Source of the DNA: Hemicordylus capensis
Taxonomy: Eukaryota > Chordata > Lepidosauria > Squamata > Cordylidae
Direction: 5' to 3'
Length of the DNA: 64,000 bases
NCBI RefSeq assembly: GCF_027244095.1
Contig: NC_069658.1
Span: 35,056,501 to 35,120,500, forward strand
The position numbers and the translations under genes are program-made. Numbering within the stretch: position 1 is the stretch's first letter; each line of letters starts with the position of its first letter. The notes beneath the pieces were generated by a model. That model ran no database searches and was not told where the DNA came from. It worked only from the letters and a program-made list of their open reading frames with translations. This document shows, piece by piece, positions 43,941-53,734 of this stretch.

Positions 43941-44379
43941 GACATTTTTCAAGTTACTGATTGAATTTTTGATTAAATTGAGAAGTAAAACATTTTTAGT
44001 TTACATATATTGTGGTATAACTGGGAGCATTTTCAAAGGCTAATGGATAATGCTCTCCTTCCATTTATCTTGATAGCCTATTCTTACACCTACCAGCTCC
44101 TTAATGGAGTTAGTAAATGTAATGATTTGAAGTCATACTTAACACTATAAGATTGTTTAGACTAATTAAACCTCTGAACCCCACCCGTGTTGAAGCTTGT
44201 CATCAGTGAGCTGCAGTCTGCATAGAAATCTTTCTAACAACTTCAATTAACAGAACTCTTTTTCCATTTATCTATCTATCTATCATATTTTTATACCACC
44301 TGATATCTCTCTAGGCAGTGTACAAAATATGCTTTTAATGGAGGGTGAGGCCTCCACAGTAGCAACCGATGACTACTGT
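43941..44379. other. No feature recognised; (CTAT)n at 44268-44283
   Basis: AT-rich sequence present only in locus 1, deleted from locus 2. A short L2-like tail trace (TTTATACCACCTGATATCTC) lies near 44288. Confidence 0.35.
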
Positions 44380-44578
44380 GAATATTTATATACTGCTTTT
44401 CAACAAAAATTGCCAAAGCGGTTTACATAGGAAAATAAAAATAAATAGATAAATAAAATGGCTCCCTGTCCCCCAAAGGGCTCACACAATCTAAAAAAGA
44501 AACATAAGCTAGACGCCAGCAACAGCCACGGGAGGGATTCTGTGCTGGGGATGGATAGATCCAGTTGCTCCCCCCCCC
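44380..44578 (-). mobile_element. LINE 3' tail (L2/CR1-like), minus strand
   Basis: TATTTATATACTGCTTTTCA, GCGGTTTACATAGGAAAA, GGGCTCACACAATCTAAAAA and GGATGGATAGATCCAGTTGC follow the same order as the tails at 3.5 and 53.3 kb. Confidence 0.55.
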
Positions 44579-44847
44579 CGGGCATTTTTCACACAGGGCT
44601 TTTAGCTTGCATCTCCTCTGGAATGAAGGGTATGTGTTCACATATCGGCCAGATTTACCCCAAAGTGCCTGCAAACTATCAGGGGTTTTCACACACAATT
44701 TGGGGATTTCATTGCACATTAGATTTTGACATTGCAAGTGTTTTAAGTCCCTTATAGTCCCAGTCTGGGTAGTTCTTGCATTTTGGTTATGTCCATTATT
44801 AGGGCTTTTAAAAAGCATTATTATGTCAGAGTGTGGTACACTGAAGC

Positions 44848-45188
44848 TTGCAACAGATAATCTCATTCAGATTATTGCCTCCTGAATGAGTAAAGGTATT
44901 GTTCAGTTGGCCTGCCTGACTTGCAGGAAGACAAACAGACAAAAACAGGTAAAAAGAAAATGCAACATTAAAACTCATTTTAAAATTAGTTAAAAATCAG
45001 AAAAAAATTTAAAAACCAAATTTAAAAGGCCTGTGTTAAAAAAAAGTCTCTACCTGGCATCTAAAAGAACAAAGTGATGGAACCAGGTGAACCTCACTGG
45101 GGAGGTTGCAACAGATAATCTCATTCAGATTATTGCCTCCTGAATGAGTAAAGGTATTGTTCAGTTGGCCTGCCTGACTTGCAGGAAG
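44848..45188 (+). repeat. 83-bp direct duplication flanking an internal L2 fragment
   Basis: The 83-bp stretch 44848-44930 (starting TTGCAACAGATAATC, ending TTGCAGGAAG) is repeated at 45106-45188. Between them lie 175 bp (44931-45105) matching the L2 3' UTR also seen at 54829-55000, including GGCATCTAAAAGAACAAAGT. The insert has neither the 3' terminus nor a poly-A. Locus 2 has a single uninterrupted copy of the stretch (60553-60637). Confidence 0.93.
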
Positions 45189-45361
45189 GCCCTGAAGGAA
45201 ATTTGAGGATATCGCATCTGGGTATAGGGTATTATGGAAACCTTAGAAAAGTTCTCTGGGTGCAAGTAAGTAGTAAGAAGGAATTGATACCAGAAGATGA
45301 TGTTTCATGTTTATCAAAATATTGCAGAATTATGAATAAATTCCCAAAGTGTTCAGCATTG

Positions 45362-45400
<39 letters not shown>
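45362..45400 (+). repeat. (TG)n microsatellite
   Basis: About 18 TG units; the counterpart in locus 2 is at 60809-60838. Confidence 0.95.
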
Positions 45401-45402
<2 letters not shown>

Positions 45403-45448
45403 TATCATGTTCATGAAAAAACATATCAGTTGCAATAGTTAACATACA

Positions 45449-45482
<34 letters not shown>
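45449..45482 (+). repeat. (CA)n microsatellite
   Basis: About 15 CA units. In locus 2 this point is represented by two separate CA arrays (60907-60954 and 61223-61252) with unique sequence between them. Confidence 0.93.
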
Positions 45483-45487
<5 letters not shown>

Positions 45488-45872
45488 CCCCCACACTGCA
45501 TTTCCCCCACTGGTGCTGTGGTTTAAAACGGTCCCGCAGGGTGGCAGTGTATCTCTTTGCTGCCCCGGGGTACGTTGGACTGGAAGTGCTCATGCGTGTT
45601 CGCACATTTTGATGTGCAAGCGTGATGTGCGCATGCACACAGAGTACTTCCAGTTACTTCTGGTCCAATGTTAACCAGGGCAGCAAGGAGGTATGCTTGC
45701 ACCCCACCGGACCGTTTTAAACCACAGCACCACCGGGTGGCGTGGGGAGTAAGAGCACCCTCCCCGATCCTTAAAGAAACCCCCCCACCTTTGAACTGGC
45801 TGAACCGCCAGACTTTCGAACTGGTTTGGAGGTCCATGAAAGGGCCTCTGAACTGGTTCATGCACATCCCTA
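45483..45872. mobile_element. TAGGGATGTGC-family hAT element, left end lost
   Basis: It ends TTCATGCACATCCCTA. The interior pairs GCTGTGGTTTAAAACGGTCC with GGACCGTTTTAAACCACAGC around a GTGATGTGCGCATGCACACA centre. The left terminal repeat, present at 61142 in locus 2, is missing here because sequence between two CA arrays has been lost. Confidence 0.85.
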
Positions 45873-46199
45873 CTGACTTCTACTTTCTCTATAGGTTTTT
45901 CTTTCACAAAGCAGCCTCTCTTGCTCCCCTTCTCAGGCAGCACATTTCTCCAGGAATTCAGGCATTTTGATGTTAAAATCCCTCATTCTGTTGATGTAAA
46001 TTGTTGTGCATACTGCCATTTTTGCAGCTGGTTCAGCCTCCCCAAGCCACCACTGTGTGCTAGTAGCTCCCAAGGCTCTGGTTAGACAGGAGGTGGGGAG
46101 AGAAACTCTCAGAAGCTTTAAGTCTGCCCATCTCTCATTTTAGATTATCACCATTGTAATGAATCCAAACAATGTTGCATCAAGTAGCGTTGTAAACCT

Positions 46200-46686
46200 A
46201 GAGCCGGATCTCACGATCAGTGAGACCCGGTTTCTGCAGCAGAGCGGGGATGGCGGGCTAAGCCCACTCTCCCCGCTCACGATCAGAGTGGGAGCCCTGG
46301 GCGGCCGAATCGGCCTCCCACACGATTGCCGGCTCGGTGATGGAGCCGGCGGGGGCTGGGGAGCTCGGGGGCCGCACAGCCCCCAGAAGCTCCAGCATGC
46401 CCTGTGCGAGCGCGCAGGGCATGCTGACAAGACCCCTGGAGCCAGGAGGTGGCTTTTCGTCTCCCCTCTGGGGGTCTCCTCGTGAGGAGCGGCAGCTAAT
46501 CACAATCGGGAATCCCGGGTTTGCGGAGCACTCGCTCCGCAAACCCAGGCTAAGGGGAGGGCTTTAAAAGTGGGCTAGCAGCTTGTAAGCCACCGGGCTC
46601 GCCTGCAAGCCCGGTGGTTTACACAATCAGCAAAAATCGGGCTAGGCTCTGCTAGCCTGATTTTTGCTGATCATGAGAATAGCCCT
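46200..46686. mobile_element. DNA transposon (GGCTATTCTCA family), terminal inverted repeats
   Basis: Left end GAGCCGGATCTCACGATCAG; right end reversed GGCTATTCTCATGATCAGC. CTA flanks both sides, possibly a 3-bp target duplication. Inside, GCAAAAATCGGGCTAGGCTC pairs with GAGCCTAGC..GATTTTTGC as a hairpin next to the right end, and GCATGCCCTGTGCGAGCGCG with CGCGCAGGGCATGC. No transposase. The superfamily is not settled; a 3-bp target would suit PIF/Harbinger. Confidence 0.65.
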
Positions 46687-46829
46687 AGGGTCTTTTTTGT
46701 GGTGATGCCAAAATGACTGCCCCACAGAAATGTTTACCTGCCTCATCAGTGCTCCCTTTTGGCAAGCAGCTAAGAGTTCATTTCTGTAGGTGTTTAAAAA
46801 AAATTGCTTCACCCCCCCCACACACAAAC

Positions 46830-47135
46830 CCAAACCTTTTAACTGCATTGTTTTTAGCTTGCTTTTAAAAAATGGTGAAAGAGAGGTGCCAAACCAAACT
46901 ATCTCAAATGCCTCTGGGATGAATAGCCCGATGCGTTTCGGCAAGGCCTCTATCAAGGGCTCTTGTTCCAGCGTCTCTCAGTACGCAGTCAGAAGAGGCT
47001 AAGGAAAAACATCTACTAATACCTTGTAGCAAACTTTATGCAACCATTAGAGTTTGCTACAAAGAATAGCAGTTATGTGTAAAATGCATTGGCCTATTAA
47101 TAAAGTTCATTCCAGAGGCATTTGAGGTTTCTCCT
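46830..47135 (-). mobile_element. Penelope-like element terminal remnant with hammerhead-like core
   Basis: Minus strand 46974-46930 reads CCCTTGATAGAGGCC, TTGCC, GAAACGCATCGGG: a hammerhead-type layout (a worn CTGATGA, a short stem-loop, then GAAAC) known from Penelope-like retroelements. CCCAGAGGCATTTGAG (reversed at about 46900-46916) recurs as TCCAGAGGCATTTGAGG at 47110-47127, so terminal sequence is present in inverted orientation. No RT or GIY-YIG coding part remains. Confidence 0.5.
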
Positions 47136-48123
47136 CCTCTTTTAAAAATAAAACAAACAAACAAACAAACAAACAAACGTATTTTACTAGCTGCCTTTCT
47201 GTTGCTTTTATACGAACTGTAAATTCTGAGAATAAATAAAAGAATAAGTACATGAGGTATTCAAAATACTTTTTAAAAATCAAAATTCCTACACAGAGAC
47301 AGGGCTGGGTTAAGCTAGTGCGGGGCCTGTAGCATATGTTATAAAGGGGCCCTAAATTTTAAAAATGCACATAAATATTAAAACATAAATTATTTACTTG
47401 CAAAGTAAAATAATTCAGTTTTTCATTTGCTATAATAGTCAGTTTTCTTATTTAAAGCCCACTCCTTGGCTTTTTCATGAGAACCAACCCACCCTAAAAC
47501 AATTGACTTGAAGCAATGCCTATTTATTTCGCTCCAGCCTTTCCCAAATTGATGTTTTAGAGACAATAACCTTACTGACTCCTGGAATCCCCTCCATCCT
47601 ATTGGTGTCAAGATGGTCATTTCCCCCTCACTAGATAGCATAAGAGTTCTCTCTTCGCCTCCTGGTTTTCTGCAAACTTCCATGAATCTCCTTGTTACCC
47701 CACATCCATGTTTGTCCTTTTAGAGACATTTTATAGAGAATTTGGACCAGGGAAGGAACAGCCTGAAAGGATACCTATTGCTAGCATCCCATGACAGTAC
47801 AAAACTCCCTCCCCCCAGTCTGAGCCAGCCTGCAGAGGCCCGTCCTTTATATGCAGCTCCAGCGTGGTGAGCAGAGCTGCTAGAGTTCCTACGAGCTGCA
47901 GCAACTGTCCATACCAGACGGAGCTGGGAAACTCCAAGGGGGCCGGGAGAGGGAGGAGGGAAGTCACGCAGCACCTCCTTAGGAGCTGGGCTTGTTTGCT
48001 TGCTCCACGAGACTATGACCCCAAGGCAGCAAAAGTCAGGCTCTGAGCGCCAAATAGGGCACGGAATTTCCTTCCCGGAGGTGTTTGGCTGACAAAGCCA
48101 TCAAGCTGCTAAAAAGAGAAGGG

Positions 48124-48540
48124 GAACATAGGAAACTGCCATATACTGAGTCAGACATCTAGCTCAGTATTGTCTTCACAGACTGGCAGCAGCTTCTCCA
48201 AGGTTGCAGGCAGGAATCTCTCTCAGCCCTATGTACAAACAATCACTTTGTATATAATTGTGCTTTGGCAACGTACTGTATGCTTTGGTAGTTGTTGGTT
48301 CAACTAAAAAAATCTTGTCCTTTTTTTTTTTTTTTTAAATCGTCCTATCTTGAAGAAGCCAGAGAGGGAACTTGGAACCTAGATGCTCTTCCCAGAGCAG
48401 CTTCATCCCCTGAGGGGAATATCTTGCAGTGCTCACACATCAAGTCTCCCATTCATATGCAACCAGGGCAGACCCTGCTTAGCTATGAGGACAAGTCATG
48501 CTTGCTACCACAAGACCAGCTCTCCTTTCCAAGGGGGTGA
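48124..48540 (-). mobile_element. CR1-type 3' tail repeat, with LINE insertion
   Basis: Same unit as 2611-2962: AGGAAACTGCCATATACTGA, GCAGCAGCTTCTCCAAGGTT, GAGGGGAATATCTTGCAGTG. It is split at CCCTAT / CCTATCTTG by 48234-48347. Confidence 0.75.
48234..48347 (+). mobile_element. Tx1/L1-like LINE, 3' end only, at a fixed site in the CR1-type repeat
   Basis: GTACAAACAATCACTTTG through GTTGGTTCAACTAAAAAAAT to TCTTGT matches the 3' end of the longer minus-strand copy at 61965-62941. A T-run of 16 then AAATCG precedes the resumed host sequence CCTATCTTG. CCTAT is repeated on both sides. The truncation is about 860 bp more severe than in the other copy, yet the 3' junction lies at the same host nucleotide. 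Confidence 0.82.
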
Positions 48541-49199
48541 GATGCAAGCCAGGATTTCACTGCAGAGGGAGGCTGGGCAGCATGTGTGCAAAAAGTGCGG
48601 ACAAGCGGCAACCTGCTCCGTGTTTGCTGCCAAGCAGAACTCCCCATCTCGCACCACTCAGCCATGCTCACATTACAGGGCAGACTGAAAAAGCAGTCCC
48701 GGTGCATCTAGCTAAACACCCAGTTCTCCCGGCTATGCTCCACACCACTGTCAGGCAGACAAACGCCCTGCTGCTCTTGGCCATTTGAGCCGCTGCCGCT
48801 CCCCCCCCTTTCTTAGTTCTTTCAAAGAGGGAAACGTTTGCATCTCTGTTGCAACGGCAACAGACTTTTGGCAGCAGCGAGGACGGAGAGAAGCAGCACC
48901 AACCAAGTAGAGAGCAGAAAGAAGAAGCGCGGGGCCCGTAGCAAATGCTACATTTTGCTACTACGTTAATCCCGGCTCTGCACAGAGAACGTGAACTCGC
49001 GAAGTTTCCATTTAGTTCGTGGCAGCCTGATCTTAAGAGGTTTATTCTGAAGTAAATAAATCCCATGCCTCACTCCCAGCTTCTCAAGTCAGTCGCCCCA
49101 CAGCCTTACTTCGTTTTTCCAGCCTTTTGGATCAGACTGTCCCTAATTTATTGTCCCTAATTGGTCAGGTTTTTGATTGGACAGTAAACTGTCCCTAAT

Positions 49200-50640
49200 G
49201 TGTCAGGTTTTTGGAAGCTGCCTTCTCCCCCGTGTCACCTCCCCCGCTTTTTACCTTCTCCTCTCCCCGCTCTCTCCTCACCCTCCCAGGCAGCAGCGAG
49301 CGAGCGGTTCCTCCTGAGGCGAACGCCAGAGGGCAGGCGGGGCAACCAGAAGCCAACCAAATGAAGCGACCCGCGCCAGCAGCGCCTGGCCCCATCGATG
49401 GGGGCGGCAGCTCTGCGCTCGGCTCCCCGGCCCTGCCTCTCGGCTCTGGATTAGCGAAACTGGCGACGTGGGACTGTCCCCCGGCCAGGCCTCTTCTTCG
49501 ACACGCGCGCTCCCTCTCGCACACACCCCCTCCGCCCCGCTAGACAGCCAGCCACACAGACGGGGTGAAGCGGGGACTGCAGCAACAGCGGCGGCGGGTG
49601 CCTGGGCGGGCGGGCGGGCGGGCTGGCTGAGGGGGCACCGACGGCCGCCGCTGCTGAGGAGAAAGAAGACGGAGCCTCGCCCGGCCCAGAGAGAAAGCGG
49701 GGCGAGTGCCGAGGAGTAGGAATAAAGGCAGCCGGACGGAGTCCAAAGGGGAAGGAGGAGAGTCCGCCCGTTTGTCTGCTCCAGGGAGCGCGGCCGCCGC
49801 CTCCGGGGCCAGAGTGGGCGGGGAGGACGGGCCGGGCGGGCTGTGAGCTGCGTTCGGTTGGCGGCGCTGTGGGGCGGCCCGTCCGCGTCCCCATCCCCTG
49901 CCTGGGCGGCGGGGCCATGGCGCTGCTGCGGGCCCGGGCGCTGTATGACTTCAGGTCGGAGAACCCGGGCGAGATCTCCTTGCGGGAGCACGAGGTGCTG
50001 AGCCTGTGCAGCGACCAGGAGATCGAGGGCTGGCTGGAGGGGGTCAACAGCCGCGGCGACCGCGGCCTCTTCCCGGCCTCCTACGTGCAGGTCATCCGCG
50101 CGCCGGCCGCCGAGCCGCCAGTGCCGCTGCCCGTGCCCGTCCCGGCCCGCTACGCGAATGTGCCGCCCGGGGGCTTCGAGCCCTTAGCCGCGCCGGCGGC
50201 CGCCTTCAACCCGCCTCCGGTTCAGCAGCAGCAGCAGCTGCCGCCGCCGCCGCCACAACAGCTCCCTTCCCCGGCGGCAGAGCCTTTCCAGCTGCCGCCT
50301 CCGCTGGCCACTTCGGGCTTCTCTTTCCAAGCGGTGCCTTACGGGGGCTCTTCCTACCAGACGAGCCAAGGCAGCGACGACGACTGGGACGATGACTGGG
50401 ACGACAGCTCCACCGTGGCCGACGAGCCGGGGGTCTTGGGCAGCTCCTACCCGGACTATGAGCACGGTGGCATGGGCGGCGGCGCCTCTTCGGGCAGGTA
50501 CCGCCTCTCCACCCGCTCCGATCTGTCGCTGAGTTCCCGGGGCAGCCACCCCGGCGGCCACTTGCATCACCCGGCCGGGGGCACCGGCGGGGCCAAAAGC
50601 TCTGCCACAGTGAGCCGAAACCTGAACCGTTTCTCCACTT
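49200..50640 (+). promoter_or_regulatory. CpG island and TATA-less promoter region of SNX18
   Basis: GC and CpG content rise sharply at about 49.2 kb and stay high to about 50.6 kb, spanning the 5' UTR and first third of the coding exon. GC boxes include a GGGCGGGCGGGCGGGC run at about 49607 and GTGGGCGGGGA at 49815. No TATA box is evident near the likely start. This is the usual layout of a broadly expressed gene. Transcription start sites cannot be placed from sequence. Confidence 0.75.
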
Positions 50641-51561
50641 TCGTGAAATCGGGAGGCGAGGCTTTTGTGCTGGGCGAGGCGTCCGGGTTTGTGAAGGATG
50701 GGGACAAGCTGTGCGTTGTGCTGGGCACCTATGGGCCCGAGTGGCAGGAGAACCCCTACCCTTTCCAGTGCTCCATTGACGATCCCACCAAACAGACCAA
50801 ATTCAAGGGCATGAAGAGTTACATAGCTTACAAGCTGGTGCCAAGCCACACTGGGCAGCAGGTGCACCGGCGCTACAAGCACTTTGACTGGCTCTATGGG
50901 CGCCTGGTTGAGAAGTTTCCTGTCATCTCTGTGCCCCATTTGCCAGAGAAGCAGGCCACAGGACGTTTTGAGGAGGATTTCATTTCCAAGCGGCGTAAGG
51001 GCCTAGCTTGGTGGATGGACCATATGTGTAGCCATCCCGTGTTGGCCCAGTGTGATGCCTTCCAACATTTCCTCACCTGTCCCAGCACTGATGAGAAAGC
51101 CTGGAAGCAGGGCAAGCGCAAAGCTGAGAAAGATGAGATGGTGGGTGCAAACTTCTTCCTGACCATCAGCGTCCCCACTGGCCCCCTTGCTTCTCTGGAC
51201 CTACAGGAGGTAGAAAGTCAGGTAGATGGCTTCAAGAGCTTCACCAAGAAAATGGATGAGAGCACCATTCAGCTCAATCAGACAGTCAATGAGTTCGCTC
51301 GCAAGCAGGTCACTGGCTTCAAGAAGGAGTACCAGAAAGTGGGACATTCCTTCAAGGGCCTCAGCCAAGCCTTTGAGATGGACCAGCAGGCATTTTCAGT
51401 TGGCCTTAATCAAGCCATTGCCTTCACTGCAGAAGCTTATGATGCTATTGGTGAACTCTTTGCAGAGCAACCCAGGCAGGACCTGGATCCTGTAATGGAT
51501 TTGTTAGCGCTGTATCAGGGACATCTTGCCAATTTCCCAGACATCATCCATGTCCAGAAAG
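49917..51561 (+). CDS. SNX18: Sorting nexin 18, first coding exon (548 codons plus one base); rest outside window
   Basis: The product matches vertebrate SNX18 (about 628 aa), a peripheral membrane protein of the SNX9 family that binds phosphoinositides, tubulates membrane, recruits dynamin and acts in endosomal trafficking and autophagosome formation. In order: SH3 domain, about 1-61 (ALYDF at 8-12, ASYVQVI at 54-60); a proline/glutamine linker with QQQQQ at 103-107 and a P-run at 109-113; an acidic [13 protein letters not shown] patch at 153-165, the adaptor/clathrin-binding type; a conserved [20 protein letters not shown] segment; PX domain about 282-390 with the lipid-binding RRYKHF at 318-323; and the start of the BAR domain from about 425. 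The start chosen is GGGGCCATGG (49917), which has a strong Kozak context and gives the family N-terminus [11 protein letters not shown]; the frame is open further upstream but without an ATG. The exon ends after HVQK at AAAG, followed by GTAATG at 51562; beyond that the frame soon stops. No exon 2 was found before 64000. No breaks are seen. Confidence 0.97.
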
Positions 51562-51567
51562 GTAATG
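51562..51567 (+). other. SNX18 exon 1 splice donor
   Basis: CCAGAAAG|GTAATG: exon sequence matches the family up to HVQK-G, where human SNX18 continues with ALTKVKE from exon 2. The donor leaves one base of the next codon in exon 1. Intron 1 runs to the window end. Confidence 0.85.
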
Positions 51568-52591
51568 TACCTGTAAATGCTTCAATCTACCTTTTAAACA
51601 TATTTTAGCTGTGATGAATAGATTCTAGTCTCTAGTGTTTTTTCTAGATGCTCCAGAGTGTATGCCATGTTAGTCTGCTATTAGCAAAACCAAAAAGTTG
51701 TTTAACTTCCATACATTTGAGCTGTACCTTCATGACTTTTAGTTCTCACCATCTACAGTTCCTGTGTGTGTGTGTTCATTTACTTCATTGCCCCATTTAT
51801 TTACTCCTCCCCTGACCCCACCCTTACTTGCCTATGCCAGCAGGGTGTTCATTAGTTTGTTTGTAAGACAAGGCTGCAACAAAGTACTGTACAGATTCTG
51901 AATTTCATCCTAAAATATTTTGCCTGTCTAATTCGTCTGAGACTGTTTCGTACCTATGATTTCTTGATAGTATTAATAATTACAGTCGCCTTGGAAGCAG
52001 CTTCAGATTTTGTTTTTGTTTGTTGTTTAAGTGAGCCACAGAGCAAGGCACTTTAAAACTAATTTGAGTCCGCATATGAATGGTTTGCTTTATGAATTAA
52101 ATAGAGATCATGAATATGAGAGATTCCTTGCTCTACCTGGATACTGAGCCTTATATTCTTAGCCTTTGCTCCCATAAATGTACATTTGTAGCCAAACCCA
52201 ACAACGTAGTTACCTAGGTTCCTTGTAGTTGACATTTCCAGGCCTTTATCTTTAAAGGTATGCAGGAGACTCTTTGCCAGTTACTTTGTGCCTGTTTTCC
52301 CACTGATCTCATTTCTCTTTTCTGTGTAGTTCTTAGACCAGTTTGGTGTGTGTGAGTGAAAAAATTACATAAAATCTAATGTGTTGTTTTAAAACTGTGT
52401 GAGAAGTTGACTTCTCTTTTTGGCTTCATTGTTTTTCGCCCTGGTATATATTTGATCGTTTTTTGCCCTGGTATCTATTTACTTGTGCAATTCTAATCAG
52501 TTAATGTGTGGTACATATTAAGGGACAAGGTAAGAATGCCATCTATTGTAGTGCAAAGAATATAGTTTACCCTATATTGAGCTGAAAGACT
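51568..52591 (+). other. SNX18 intron 1, first part; no feature recognised
   Basis: AT-moderate intronic sequence without recognisable repeats or coding potential. TGTATATTTG..TTTTTTGCCCTGGTAT is part of a short local duplication near 52435-52475 (GCCCTGGTATMTATTT twice). Confidence 0.4.
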
Positions 52592-53010
52592 ATGAGGCTA
52601 TTCTCATGACTGCGCAAAACTGGGCTACTGGAGTCCAGCCCGGTTTCGTGCGGTCGTGTTCATCACCGGGTGCGAGCCCTCCTAGCTGCTAGCCCTCCTA
52701 ATCCCGCCCCCCCCCCAAATAAGGTTAGTGGAGCTAGTGCTCACCCTGATTGTGAGTTGCCACAGCGCGGCTCCACGCTGTGGTGACTCACAAGAAGACT
52801 CCCGACCGGAAGGCTACAACAAGCCTTCTGGCATTGGGGGGCTCCCCAGGATGCTCTGCGCACTTGCATGGGGCATTCTGGGATTTCTGGGGAGTAGGCG
52901 GCCCCTGATCACTGCCGCCCCAACTGGCTCTGTGATGGAGCTGGTAATTGTGTGGGCGGCCGATCCAGCCACCCAGGGAGGAGGGAGCGACCCTCTGTCG
53001 GGAGGTAAGT
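52592..53010. mobile_element. DNA transposon (GGCTATTCTCA family), left end present
   Basis: It starts GGCTATTCTCATGACTGCGC and has GGGCTACTGGAGTCCAGCCC as a hairpin, matching the right-end layout of 46200-46686 in reverse. It also shares GCCCCTGATCACTGCC, GTGATGGAGC and GTGGGCGGCCGAT motifs. The right end was not found. Confidence 0.6.
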
Positions 53011-53264
53011 GCTTTCGGGCTTCATCCTCACAGAAGGAGGTAGCTTCCTGGAGCGATCACAAGGATCACTTCTATGTCTCCTCCAAATGATACAATCCAA
53101 AATACAGTGAGAAGAGAGATGGAGTTGGTGCATGACATTCCAACCATTGAAATGAAACTTCCAAGGGAAATCTGAAGAACCAGTGTGTATAATTGTTGTT
53201 GAAACAACTGAAACTTGAGTACTTCCAGCCTTTGTGCAGTGTGTTGTATGTTTAGTCCATAACA

Positions 53265-53500
53265 ATAACAAAAACAAATATTTATATACCACTTTTCAAC
53301 AAAAGTTTCCAAAGTGGTTTACATAGAGAATTAATTAAAATAAAATAAAATTAATCCCTGCCCCAGAGGGCTCACTGTTTAAAAAGAAACACAAGATAGA
53401 GACCAGCAACAGTCACTGTGCTAGGAGTGGACAGGTCCAATTACTCTCCCCCTGCTAAATAAAGAGAATCACCACATTAAAAAGGTGCCTCTTTGCCTTA
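53265..53500 (-). mobile_element. LINE 3' tail (L2/CR1-like), minus strand
   Basis: ATATTTATATACCACTTTTC, GTGGTTTACATAGAGAATTA and AGGGCTCACTGTTTAAAAAG match the tails at 3.5 and 44.4 kb. Confidence 0.58.
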
Positions 53501-53734
53501 GCAGGGGTTGGCTGATCTTCATTAGCAGTTTTGAGATGTGAGTGGATGTAGAAACACTTCCGTAGTTACTGATATATCATTAAAATCAATGCTATCTCTT
53601 GTAGGAAGCTGTTGTGCCTAACAAAGGTCAGCTTGTTTTGTCAATATAATTCTATGGTATAGATTTTATAGTATAAAATAAATAACTACTAGCTGATCCC
53701 GCACAGAGCATCTGTGCAGTTGTGCACTGAGCCT

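Larger units (their letters stand above)
42022..46190 (+). repeat. Duplication locus 1, block B (direct copy of 58185-63087)
   Basis: From ATAAGTGTGTTAGAATCC to AATGTTGCATCAAGT, matching locus 2 in the same orientation at an offset near 16.1 kb. In 42601-42730 against 58761-58890 I count two differences. Locus-specific changes: a 175-bp insertion with an 83-bp duplication (44848-45188), a single Sauria SINE where locus 2 has two plus an L1, about 0.87 kb (43848-44722) lost in locus 2, and a microsatellite-bounded loss here at about 45440-45490. Confidence 0.9.
47300..48980. mobile_element. hAT element (CAGGGCTGGGTTAA ends), perfect 8-bp target duplication
   Basis: Left end CAGGGCTGGGTTAAGC and right end reversed CAGAGCCGGGATTAACG, with inner GGGGCCTGTAGCA / GGGCCCGTAGCAAA pairing. 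Perfect CACAGAGA on both sides (47292-47299 and 48981-48988). About 47.4-47.7 kb has a minus-strand open frame of 86 codons without a recognised domain; 48124-48540 is a nested CR1-type tail that itself holds a LINE fragment. It ends about 220 bp before the SNX18 CpG island. Confidence 0.93.

Noticed and set aside
47423-47683. Minus-strand frame of 86 codons inside the 47.3-48.98 kb hAT as a transposase
   Set aside because: No hAT transposase motif could be identified; too short to assign.
49869-49916. Upstream extension of the SNX18 frame by 16 codons
   Set aside because: It would have to start at GTG and gives a non-conserved N-terminus; the ATG at 49917 has a strong context and the family start.
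50006-50395. Second + strand frame inside SNX18 exon 1
   Set aside because: Out-of-frame shadow of the GC-rich exon, rich in Arg/Ala/Gly and without domain content.
49278-50939. Long minus-strand open frames opposite SNX18
   Set aside because: They mirror the very GC-rich coding exon and CpG island; the plus strand encodes a conserved protein and the minus frames have no domain.
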